DNA of 64,000 nt from Komagataella phaffii GS115 (Eukaryota > Ascomycota > Pichiomycetes > Pichiales > Pichiaceae). Positions 21,038 to 29,318 of this stretch are shown here, in pieces. The notes under the pieces are model-generated. The model made no database searches, was not told where the DNA came from, and worked only from the letters and a program-made list of their open reading frames with translations. The first letter of the stretch is position 1. The number at the start of each line of letters is the position of its first letter. Location of the stretch: positions 2,356,001 to 2,420,000 of the forward strand of contig NC_012963.1 in NCBI RefSeq assembly GCF_000027005.1. The letters are read 5' to 3'. The position numbers and the translations under genes were made by a program.

Positions 21038-21718
21038 ATGATTAGACTGCTATGCCTAGCATTAGACCTTGTTTGGATGGTGTTTGGGGGTATTTTCATC
21101 CCCATCCTCCTTCAGTTCTCTACAGACCCTTTGTTTTCCACAAACATATCTCTTTCTGGAGACGAGGCCAAACGATTTTTGACCTCTTTACCTTCTACTT
21201 ACTACCCTTCCAATACAAGTTTGCAAGCCGACACGGACTACTACCAAATGTACTTACATGTCTACCCCGAGCTCTTGTATCTTGCCTTCCTAGACTCCCC
21301 TTGGGATGTTAGCTCTCTATCGACTTCCCTCTTATTCCCCAACTGTTGCGATATTTATACTCTCAACGCTGTGACTTCAATCTTTGCAGAGAATTCAAAT
21401 ACCACGCTAGACCTTCTTCCTTTCATAGTTAGGAGGACCGAAAACAGTCTCTTTTCCACACAAGTCATTGCTGGCCTGTCGTTATCCACCTCAATTTCCC
21501 TTATCGTTCTCAAAAGATTTTACAGGAAGATTCCAAAAATTTTCCTGACCATTGTCTACATCGCTCAGTACTGCCTCATATGGGCCCAACTAGCTGCTGT
21601 CGTCCGCTTCAAACTAGTACCGGTCACTTACCTTATCGCATATATTTCATTGTTGTCTCTACTATCCTTGGGCTCATTCTACCTATACGCTATCAACCTT
21701 CATATTTATCCAGCCTAG
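21038..21718 (+). CDS. Unrecognised four-helix membrane protein
   Basis: A 226-aa protein of unknown family. The N-terminus (about 3-25) is a hydrophobic anchor or uncleaved signal. Residues 26-145 form a polar loop with NIS, NTS and NTT sequons and a CC pair, probably lumenal. Three closely spaced hydrophobic spans fill the C-terminal third (about 147-165, 174-195 and 198-221). Endomembrane location is likely. The last 36 nt of the gene overlap the end of the CSR1-like gene on the opposite strand. A conserved fungal protein is likely given size and topology, but nothing in it tells the function. Confidence 0.65.
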   Translation: MIRLLCLALDLVWMVFGGIFIPILLQFSTDPLFSTNISLSGDEAKRFLTSLPSTYYPSNTSLQADTDYYQMYLHVYPELLYLAFLDSPWDVSSLSTSLLFPNCCDIYTLNAVTSIFAENSNTTLDLLPFIVRRTENSLFSTQVIAGLSLSTSISLIVLKRFYRKIPKIFLTIVYIAQYCLIWAQLAAVVRFKLVPVTYLIAYISLLSLLSLGSFYLYAINLHIYPA

Positions 21719-23023
21719 TCGGTCGTAAATACTTCGACTGCGGATATATGGGTCGATTTCTATGTAGTTTTGGGCTAGTTTCTTGCCCAGAGCTATTTTC
21801 TCCTGCAGGTATCGTCTACTTTCATCCTGAGTGGTAGACTCAACCCATTTAATTGTGGTTTCCAGGAACTTCTCCACGATTTGCTCTCTCTGTGCCAACA
21901 TTTTCTGTTTGGTCGTCTCATCACCAATCACTCCATTATCTTTATCATTGGGCTCCAAGTATTCCCATTCATAATCATCTTCACCTCCAAGGGAAGCAGG
22001 GATATGTTTTGGTTCGATATATTCCGCCAGCTCCTTGAAATTTTTGGTAAAGTGGATTTTGGAAGCCACCACTGGGTCAAGCCAGTTCTTGATGATATTC
22101 CAAATACCACTGAACAACCACGGTGCCTTGTGCACAAACAGCACTCCTAGAGACTCAGGATAATGAGCTTCAAAACACTTGATCATGAATTTCACTGGTG
22201 CATAGTCCATATTCGACATGGAAAAATCGGTGAGGTCAAAAATGATTGAACAGGTGTCTACTGGGTCGTTCAGAAATAGACGAGCCCATTCGATTAAAAG
22301 TAATGTGAAATGCTGCATCTCCTCCTCGGTCTGATCAGAGGCATGGTGTAATTTAGGGCGTACATGGACCAATGGACGGCCTTTACGATCATAACCACGG
22401 ATGTATGCCTTCCCCAGTTCCAATTGCAACATGAACCCAGTCATCCCTTTATTGTAGGGAACTAACTCACCGTCCTGAAGAAGTTTATCTACATGGCTCT
22501 CACAAACTCTCCACTGTAACGTGCCAGCCAGCATGAGCAACGACTTATCGACATCCCATTTTCTGGCTCTAATGAAACGTAGTAGCAGATTATCTGGAGT
22601 ATCGTGTCTCAAAAAGTCCCAGAATTTCTCCTTCAGCTGTTTTGGGTCCTGGTCTCTGAAGCTTTCATGAATTTTCATCTCGGTTGACACGAGCACGTTT
22701 GGATCGTTTGCCGAAGCTAACGAGGAGGATCTCTTCAATTCGTTTTGATCAATGCTTCCTTTACGTTTTCCACCCAGCTTCAGACGGAACTTGCTCTTTT
22801 TCGACCTTCCACTGCTACTAGTTCCGGACGATCCTGGCGCTGTTTTGGAGCTACTGCCCGAATGTGTCGAGGACATCGTGAGAGACCTCTCCAACTTGTA
22901 CTTGGAAGCTAAGGCAAAGTTGTACCCCCAAAAGTGCAGAAAGTATGCCCATGTTTCTTTCAGGATGTACTCCTCTTCAAAAGAGAGTGTTTCTACCCTA
23001 CCTGAGGGGAATGCCTTAGTCAT
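21683..23023 (-). CDS. CSR1: Sec14-type phosphatidylinositol transfer protein, Csr1/Sfh2-like
   Basis: A CRAL-TRIO protein of 446 aa from the first ATG at 23023. The open frame runs a little further upstream without an ATG. The N-terminus has the GRVETLSFEEEYILKETW motif typical of Csr1-type proteins. A Ser/Lys-rich insertion (about 48-100) follows, then the CRAL-TRIO N segment with LLRFIRARKWDVDKSLLML and the lipid-binding domain (about 195-350) with GRPLVHVRP, CSIIFDLTDFSMSNMD and WLFSGIWNIIKNWLDPVVASKI. Csr1/Sfh2 proteins move phosphatidylinositol and other lipids between membranes. Its last 36 coding bases overlap the converging gene. Pdr16 or YKL091C-type paralogues are less likely alternatives. 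Confidence 0.8.
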   Translation of the reverse strand: MTKAFPSGRVETLSFEEEYILKETWAYFLHFWGYNFALASKYKLERSLTMSSTHSGSSSKTAPGSSGTSSSGRSKKSKFRLKLGGKRKGSIDQNELKRSSSLASANDPNVLVSTEMKIHESFRDQDPKQLKEKFWDFLRHDTPDNLLLRFIRARKWDVDKSLLMLAGTLQWRVCESHVDKLLQDGELVPYNKGMTGFMLQLELGKAYIRGYDRKGRPLVHVRPKLHHASDQTEEEMQHFTLLLIEWARLFLNDPVDTCSIIFDLTDFSMSNMDYAPVKFMIKCFEAHYPESLGVLFVHKAPWLFSGIWNIIKNWLDPVVASKIHFTKNFKELAEYIEPKHIPASLGGEDDYEWEYLEPNDKDNGVIGDETTKQKMLAQREQIVEKFLETTIKWVESTTQDESRRYLQEKIALGKKLAQNYIEIDPYIRSRSIYDRLGWINMKVDSV

Positions 23024-23516
23024 ATTCAATGTCTGTAGTTACGAATGGCAACTTTTTCGAAAATGGAAAGTTCAATTCAAGCTTTCCTAGGCCATCGTCG
23101 TGTGCCGGTCAAAGTGCGTGTTGTTTATATTGGAGGACCAGCTATATAGAAATTGCCGAGGAGAGATAAGACCACTTGTGGGAAGCTTTCTCGGGAAAAG
23201 TTTGAAAGTTGAATGATAAGTCACCAGAACTCGACCCCACTTCTTTGGGGTTCTTCCGTGGTTGTTCAACTTCCCGTTCTAGGGGTTGGATTTCACTCTG
23301 CTATATAGCTGACAATGTAGCTGCGGCTTTCTCATTATAACTACAATTACTGAGCGACCTTGACTTTTGAATAGGGTGGAGAAAAACAACTTTTCCAACG
23401 GTAAATTTTTCCCTAGGTATGCTAGTATGAACAGGGCTATCAAATTATAAAATGATGAATCCTCAACCTTACATTTTTGGCTCATATACACTTTAACCCC
23501 TCAGTTGCTCTAGTAA
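23024..23516. promoter_or_regulatory. CSR1 upstream region and tRNA 5' flank
   Basis: A 493-bp stretch with no gene. It includes a short inverted repeat ACCCCA-N6-TGGGGT in the CSR1 upstream part near 23230-23260. The bases just left of the tRNA are mixed in composition. No Ty-like or LTR sequence is seen beside the tRNA gene. Confidence 0.35.
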
Positions 23517-23598
23517 GGCACTATGGCCGAGTGGTTAAGGCGAAAGACTCGAAATCTTTTGGGCTCTGCCCGCGCAAGTTCAAATCCTGCTGGTGTCG
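23517..23598 (+). tRNA. tRNA-Ser (anticodon CGA)
   Basis: An 82-nt cloverleaf can be folded. Acceptor GGCACTA pairs with TGGTGTC, with G as discriminator. The D arm is GCC...GGC. The anticodon stem AAAGA/TCTTT carries loop CTCGAAA, giving anticodon CGA, which reads UCG. A long variable arm (TGGGCTCTGCCCGC) is the class II mark of serine tRNAs. The T arm is GCAAGTTCAAATCCTGC. Internal box A (TGGCCGAGTGG) and box B (AGTTCAAATCC) are present. There is no intron, unlike the single-copy tRNA-Ser(CGA) gene of S. cerevisiae. Confidence 0.96.
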
Positions 23599-23920
23599 TT
23601 ATTTTTTTTTTGACGTACTACCTATCAGCTCTATCAACTAACCACCTCCCCCCTTTTGCAGCATTGCCAGTAAACCCCTGTGGACTGACCTCCTCTATCG
23701 TCATTATCCAAACCCCAAACTCATCAACATTAACTATCCGTGTATATCAAACATCTCATCGCCTCCTGCCTCAGAAATATGAGTGTGACACTACCATCTT
23801 CACAGTTTACTTCCCCAGCGAATCTTAACGTGTATTGTAGTTTTTTTTAACACATCAATAAACCTACAGGTGAACTCTTGTTGTGTACCATAGCTAGCCC
23901 CGCTACCGACGACACAACTC
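23599..23920. promoter_or_regulatory. CDC24 upstream region
   Basis: A 322-bp gap between tRNA and CDC24. It starts with the pol III terminator and continues pyrimidine-rich. I see no clear TATA box or known motif. Confidence 0.3.
23602..23611 (+). terminator. RNA polymerase III terminator (T10)
   Basis: Ten T residues begin 4 nt after the discriminator base, a strong pol III stop. Confidence 0.9.
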
Positions 23921-26437
23921 ATGTCACATCTACACATACCCCCACTAAGGTCGAATGCAAGCTCTTCATTGAGTATCCAGCAGCTGAGGACGCCTAGTGC
24001 TCCTATGGCAGCTGCTCCTCTGATCATGAACAAACAAGCAGACGCGGAGGAGTCGCTCTATTTCATAGCCCTGAAGCTGAAGAGCAGACTTGCAAAGATT
24101 TCCGGAATGCTCAAATATTTGAACCTGGCAGCTACGTCCACAGAATTGACTTCTGAAAGACAAACCATGATGCTGGCACAACAACTGTCTGAGAGTAAGC
24201 TGGGTATGTATTCTTCAAGTGGCGTTGGAAATCGCAACAGTAACGGCTTGGACTTTGTTGACAGCAGGCGGAGCTCGTCTACCAATAATGGAAGCATCTC
24301 CAGCACTAGGAATAGCAGTGGCTATCAATTATCAAAGACAACTACAAACACAACAACATTGGATTTCAGCTACGGATCATCCTCACTGCAAACTTTTGTA
24401 GCAGGAATCTTACCTGCCCAATCAAGCAGTGATCCGGTGACCACAATTTGGAAACTGTTTCAACAGGGAGCTCCATTATGTCTTTTATTTGATAGCATAA
24501 AACCGGGGATTGTCAAGGTAGTCCCAAGTGATGAATTGAAAATATGCAAGATGAGTATTTACGAATTTCTCTCTGCTTGCCAGACCCACTTAAGTTTGGA
24601 TGGCGTGGAGCTTTTCACGGTGACTGACGTATTCACCAATGACACGAACAGTCTTTTAAAGATTATCAAGGTGGTGAATTTTCTCTTGGATAAGTATTCC
24701 AATATAGTTGCCGACCCAGTTGATGCCGAGTTGAAAGTGTCCGATGCCCGTTCCAAAGTGGTCAGAGAGTTAGTGGAAACAGAGAGAAAGTATGTCCTTG
24801 ATCTTGAGATCTTGTTGAAGTACAAGACTGAGCTAGAGAGAAAAGAAGAGATTTCTCTGGAGGCTATACGAAACATGTTCCCTAGTTTAAACGAAGCTGT
24901 TGATTTTCAAAGGCGCTTTTTGGTGGGACTAGAATGTAACGCTGCCGTTCCAGACAGGTACCAGCGGATAGGTTCTGTGTACTTGCATGGCGCATTGAAT
25001 GCGTTCAGATTATATGAAACATGGGCCGTGGGACAATATTCCTCGATCAGGTTCATTCAAAAAGAGATTGCCAGTTTGAGAAAGTCCTCCACATTAATTG
25101 ACGCAAACTATGAGCTGCAGAGTTTCTTGATAAAACCTATTCAGCGATTATGCAAGTACCCTTTACTTTTGAAAGAATTAGTCAAATTAACTGATGAATC
25201 TTTCCCTAATTACAGAGAACTTTGTACAGCTTTGGAGTACTCAAAGATTGTGGCCCATGATATCAACGAGGCACAAAGACGTGCAGAAAATGCCGAACTG
25301 GTCAAGGACCTCATCACAAGGGTAAAAACATGGAGAGGCTACGATATATCTACCTTTGGAGATCTCTTATTTCACAGCAACCTTACTGTCATTGATTCAG
25401 ACACAGAGAGAGACTTTAAGGTATACCTATTTCAAACTATATTATTATTTTTTAAAGAAGAAATGCCCCCATTACAGACAAAGAAATCGATGCTATCTAC
25501 GAGGAAAAAATCATCCGCTTCCCTAGCAAGTTCCTCACACCAGTCTTTACCTAATGGATCCCAATCATCTTTGGGTGGAGTGCCGCCCAGCGAGCTTATT
25601 TTGAAAGGTAGAGTATTTGTCGCATATATCACAAACATTTCAACAACTAGCAGCACACAACAAGGTCATTGTATGGCTGTAACGTGGTCAGGGAACAAAG
25701 ATTCTGGAACTTTTGTGATGAAGTTTCGCTCCGATGAAACTAGGAGCCAATGGGAACAAACCCTTCGAAAACTCTCTTTGAGAAATGACGAACCAAATTA
25801 TGCTAACAAACGATTATCAAGTCAAGACATATTCAAATTGAATCTTGGCAGACAAAGATCAGAATCCACAATGTCCAATGGCTCAGCTCACAAGATGGGG
25901 AGCGTTAGCGGGTTTACACCTTCATCATTGAACTCGATGTCTTCAAATTCTTACTTTGTTCCACCATCAAACCTTCATAGTCTTTACCAAGATGATATGG
26001 TAAAGAGGTCTGTATCATCGCCCAATTCTGTTGTCAGTACTGCAACTACTTTGAGTAGGAATCACTCAGTTTCTTCAATGTTCCCGGATATTAATACTTA
26101 CAACAGTTCGTCAACTACGAACTCTAAACATAAAAACGAACGAGAAACAGAGGTTCGCATCAAATTCATCTACGATAATGAGCCTACACATCTTTCCGTC
26201 CCTTCCAGTATCTCATTTCATGAACTTAAACTGGAGCTAATTAAAAATCTTAGGCAAAATGTTGGATACGAGCTGCCAGAATATGAATCTTTTAGGTTTA
26301 AATTCAAAGACGAAGATGATGACTATGTGCGTTTTCAAAGTTCTGATGATTGGGTGATAGCCAAGGAAATGCTAGAGGAAATAAGCGATGAAGAGCAGAG
26401 AATACTGGAAATTGTCTGCCAGAGCGCCAAGATATGA
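23921..26437 (+). CDS. CDC24: Cdc42 guanine nucleotide exchange factor Cdc24
   Basis: The 838-aa RhoGEF activates Cdc42 for polarity and budding. A calponin-like/CDC24 N-terminal region (about 150-260) includes TIWKLFQQGAPLCLLFDSIKP. The DH domain (about 273-455) has SKVVRELVETERKYVLDLEILL and YELQSFLIKPIQRLCKYPLLLKEL. The PH domain follows (about 480-630), then a Ser-rich linker. A C-terminal PB1 domain (about 743-835) carries the acidic OPCA stretch FKFKDEDDDYVRFQSSDDW, which binds Bem1. Length agrees with the 854-aa S. cerevisiae protein. The ATG at 23921 is the first in frame; a later Met near residue 29 could also serve. It converges with NAM2 leaving 51 bp. Confidence 0.97.
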   Translation: MSHLHIPPLRSNASSSLSIQQLRTPSAPMAAAPLIMNKQADAEESLYFIALKLKSRLAKISGMLKYLNLAATSTELTSERQTMMLAQQLSESKLGMYSSSGVGNRNSNGLDFVDSRRSSSTNNGSISSTRNSSGYQLSKTTTNTTTLDFSYGSSSLQTFVAGILPAQSSSDPVTTIWKLFQQGAPLCLLFDSIKPGIVKVVPSDELKICKMSIYEFLSACQTHLSLDGVELFTVTDVFTNDTNSLLKIIKVVNFLLDKYSNIVADPVDAELKVSDARSKVVRELVETERKYVLDLEILLKYKTELERKEEISLEAIRNMFPSLNEAVDFQRRFLVGLECNAAVPDRYQRIGSVYLHGALNAFRLYETWAVGQYSSIRFIQKEIASLRKSSTLIDANYELQSFLIKPIQRLCKYPLLLKELVKLTDESFPNYRELCTALEYSKIVAHDINEAQRRAENAELVKDLITRVKTWRGYDISTFGDLLFHSNLTVIDSDTERDFKVYLFQTILLFFKEEMPPLQTKKSMLSTRKKSSASLASSSHQSLPNGSQSSLGGVPPSELILKGRVFVAYITNISTTSSTQQGHCMAVTWSGNKDSGTFVMKFRSDETRSQWEQTLRKLSLRNDEPNYANKRLSSQDIFKLNLGRQRSESTMSNGSAHKMGSVSGFTPSSLNSMSSNSYFVPPSNLHSLYQDDMVKRSVSSPNSVVSTATTLSRNHSVSSMFPDINTYNSSSTTNSKHKNERETEVRIKFIYDNEPTHLSVPSSISFHELKLELIKNLRQNVGYELPEYESFRFKFKDEDDDYVRFQSSDDWVIAKEMLEEISDEEQRILEIVCQSAKI

Positions 26438-26488
26438 GTAAACTATGAATTTCTAAATGTATGTACAAGATATAGTACTCAAAGATAT

Positions 26489-29131
26489 CTATTTGCCGAG
26501 CACGAAGCTCATCATTTTTGGTTTTATGATAACTCTTTTGACTTCCTTGGACCCGATGTGTTTTTGCCCATTTTCAGTCCCTAGGATAATATCTAATACC
26601 GCATTGGGGTCCTTTTCCACTAGAGATTTGTCACCACTGAACACAAATCTGACTTTTCCATTAATCATAACACTAAAGTTCATCTGAGTATTCTCTATGC
26701 GAGGTTCCATATCGGGCCAATCTGCCTTCAAAATGGATTGCCATGGTATGCTTTGCTTGGCAAGAAGAATCTCGTTGGCTTCCTCACTTGTCACCGGGGT
26801 CACTGGTGCCATTATCGTTAAAAGTTTCTCCAATGAGGACTTTAATAATGAGATGCTGACCTGTGGATCATTGACATTATCGGCAATGTTGTTTGTAAGC
26901 TTCATATAATCGGATATCACAGTATTTAGAGATAAAGTATAACCGAACGAATCCGTGACAGAGCCAATATAATCTTGAACGTCGTTGAATAACTGAGTCT
27001 CTTTCTCGTTGAAATCCTTGATTGGCTTGGTTTCTTCAGGCTCTTTCGTCAATCTTTCCCCAATAGTTTCTGCTAGAGAGATGACCTTCTTGAGCCATCT
27101 TTGCACACCAACAATCTTACCTTCATCCCAGTTCAGAATATCCGTGATTGGGGCTTGAAATAGAATATGCGCTCTCGTGGCATCTGCTCCATACTTCTGG
27201 ATACATTCTGCAGGATCTGCTCCGTTATGCTTTGATTTGGACATTTTCTCATAGGTTACTTCGGGTTCAACACTTGTCCCTTTGATAAATACTTTGGAGC
27301 CAGAGATTTCTAACTCATGCTTTTGAAGGAATCTTCCGGTTTTAGGCTCAATGAACGTTTTCCCATGAACCATTCCTTGAGTTATAAGACGCTTAATTGG
27401 TTCTCCGTTGGTGTTTTCACCACCCCAAGCTTTGATGTCGTGAAGAAACTTGGAAATAAATCTGGAATATAAAAGATGCAAAATGGCATGCTCCACCCCA
27501 CCAATGTATTTGTCGACCGGCATGAGTCTATCAGCAAGTTCTTTGGAAAATATTTCCTTCTCGTTCTTTGGATCGGTGTATCTCAAGAAGTACCACGAGG
27601 AATCCATGAAGGTGTCCATCGTATCAGTATCTCGTTTGGCATCAGACCCACATTTTGGACATTTGCAGTTTACAAATTCTTCAAGCTGATTCAATGGCGA
27701 ACCACCTTTGCCAACTAAACCCTCCACTTGTGGCAGCAAAACAGGCAAATCTTCATCAGGAACAGGGACAACCCCACAAGAATTACAATGAATGATTGGA
27801 ATTGGAGCTCCCCAATATCTTTGTCGACTAATCAACCAATCTCTTATTCTGTACTGTTTAGTTTTGAAACCTAAACCTTTAGCCTCTAGGTCTTTGACGA
27901 CGGCCTCTTGAGCTTCAGGAACTGTCAACCCTGCATACTTCCCAGCATTCTCATTAAGTATGCCCTGTTTGGGTCTATATGGAAGCTCAACTTCAAGAGA
28001 ACTATTTTTAGGTACCACTGTTGGCTTGAATTCAGCCGAATCTCCAAATTTGTCCACCCAAAAGTCGTAGTCTCTAGCATCATGGGAAGGACAACCCATA
28101 ACACAACCAGAGCCGTAGGACCCAATCACGTAAGGGGCAGCATACACGGGGATAGCATCACCATCGGGGTCCACTGGGTTTTCGGCAAACAGCCCCAACA
28201 TGTAACCATCTTTGGAGTCAGGTTCAGTAGTCACATTTGATTTACTATCTGAATGTTTGCTGACAAAATCCCGAAGGGAAATATCCACGAATGATAGCTC
28301 TTTAATGATAGGGTGGTCCAATGCCAAAGCCAAGAATTGAACACTATGCAGGGTATCTGGTCTAGTCGTGAAACATGTTAAAACATCCGAGTCAACGGTA
28401 ACTAGCCTACTGCCAATCAGTTTAAAATCAATGTTTGCACCCTCACTTTCCCCAATCCAGTTCCTCTGCATAGTTTTAACACTGTGTGGCCATTCATCCA
28501 AAGTATCCAAGTCCTTATTCAAAGCGGAGGCATACTTGGTTATGCCCAAGAACCACTGCTCAAGTAGTTTCTTTTCGACAAGAGCACCAGATCTCCAAGA
28601 TCTGCCCTCATCATCAACTTGTTCGTTGGCCAGCACTGTCATATCGATGGGATCCCAGTTGATTTCGGCCTTCTTCCTATAAGCCAAACCATGCTCGTGT
28701 AGTAGGAGAAATATCTTCTGAGTCCACTTGTAGTAAGAGGGATCACAAGTTGTGACACATCTCTCCCAATCAAAATCGGCTAAGAACATCTCCATCTGAG
28801 CTTTCATTTTTGAAATGTTAGAGGTGGTCCAGACTGCAGGATTGACCTTTCTTTCTACGGCAGCGTTTTCGGCGGGTAAACCAAACGCATCCCAGCCCAT
28901 AGGATGTATCACGTCGTAGCCTTTCATTCTGTTGAATCTTGTCACCACATCAGAGATCGTATAAACCTTTAGATGTCCCAAGTGAAGCATTCCAGAAGGG
29001 TAAGGAAACATGGTCAGGTTGTAGACTTTACTCTTAGTTGACGGGACAGCTTTTCTGGGATTCAGGCCTCCTTTGGCCAATGTCTTCCATCTAGGAATCC
29101 ACTTGGCATCGAGCATGCGTTTCCCATTCAT
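26489..29131 (-). CDS. NAM2: Mitochondrial leucyl-tRNA synthetase
   Basis: This 880-aa class I synthetase charges mitochondrial tRNA-Leu. The HIGH signature is HLGH (50-53) in PYPSGMLHLGHLKVYTISD, and the KMSKS loop is 629-633. The CP1 editing domain shows TTRPDT (255-260). The bacterial-type layout with zinc-binding CNSCG and CPKCG pairs (near 449-495) marks it as the organellar enzyme rather than the cytosolic one. A basic 25-residue N-terminus can serve as import signal. No in-frame ATG lies between the upstream stop and 29131. In S. cerevisiae the enzyme also assists splicing of group I introns. SMC6 is divergent across 187 bp. Confidence 0.95.
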   Translation of the reverse strand: MNGKRMLDAKWIPRWKTLAKGGLNPRKAVPSTKSKVYNLTMFPYPSGMLHLGHLKVYTISDVVTRFNRMKGYDVIHPMGWDAFGLPAENAAVERKVNPAVWTTSNISKMKAQMEMFLADFDWERCVTTCDPSYYKWTQKIFLLLHEHGLAYRKKAEINWDPIDMTVLANEQVDDEGRSWRSGALVEKKLLEQWFLGITKYASALNKDLDTLDEWPHSVKTMQRNWIGESEGANIDFKLIGSRLVTVDSDVLTCFTTRPDTLHSVQFLALALDHPIIKELSFVDISLRDFVSKHSDSKSNVTTEPDSKDGYMLGLFAENPVDPDGDAIPVYAAPYVIGSYGSGCVMGCPSHDARDYDFWVDKFGDSAEFKPTVVPKNSSLEVELPYRPKQGILNENAGKYAGLTVPEAQEAVVKDLEAKGLGFKTKQYRIRDWLISRQRYWGAPIPIIHCNSCGVVPVPDEDLPVLLPQVEGLVGKGGSPLNQLEEFVNCKCPKCGSDAKRDTDTMDTFMDSSWYFLRYTDPKNEKEIFSKELADRLMPVDKYIGGVEHAILHLLYSRFISKFLHDIKAWGGENTNGEPIKRLITQGMVHGKTFIEPKTGRFLQKHELEISGSKVFIKGTSVEPEVTYEKMSKSKHNGADPAECIQKYGADATRAHILFQAPITDILNWDEGKIVGVQRWLKKVISLAETIGERLTKEPEETKPIKDFNEKETQLFNDVQDYIGSVTDSFGYTLSLNTVISDYMKLTNNIADNVNDPQVSISLLKSSLEKLLTIMAPVTPVTSEEANEILLAKQSIPWQSILKADWPDMEPRIENTQMNFSVMINGKVRFVFSGDKSLVEKDPNAVLDIILGTENGQKHIGSKEVKRVIIKPKMMSFVLGK

Positions 29132-29318
29132 GAAGAAGGGCCTAATGGGAGTGTAGGACTAGAAAAGGATGATGAGTGGAGCGGGTGAAAAGAATAATTT
29201 ATTAGGAGCGGAGTCGCGAGACGCATTTTGAAATATCCCGGATCGAACCCGTTCCCGTGTCTATTTACATTCTGTCATCACAACGTCTCCGTGCTTCAAA
29301 GTGCCAGAAAAAGAACGG

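Noticed and set aside
23024..23920. Transposon or LTR next to the tRNA gene
   Set aside because: tRNA flanks are favoured Ty targets, so I looked for terminal TG...CA repeats and gag/pol frames and saw none.
29301..29318. GTG start for SMC6
   Set aside because: Nuclear yeast genes start at ATG almost always and an in-frame ATG follows 18 nt later.
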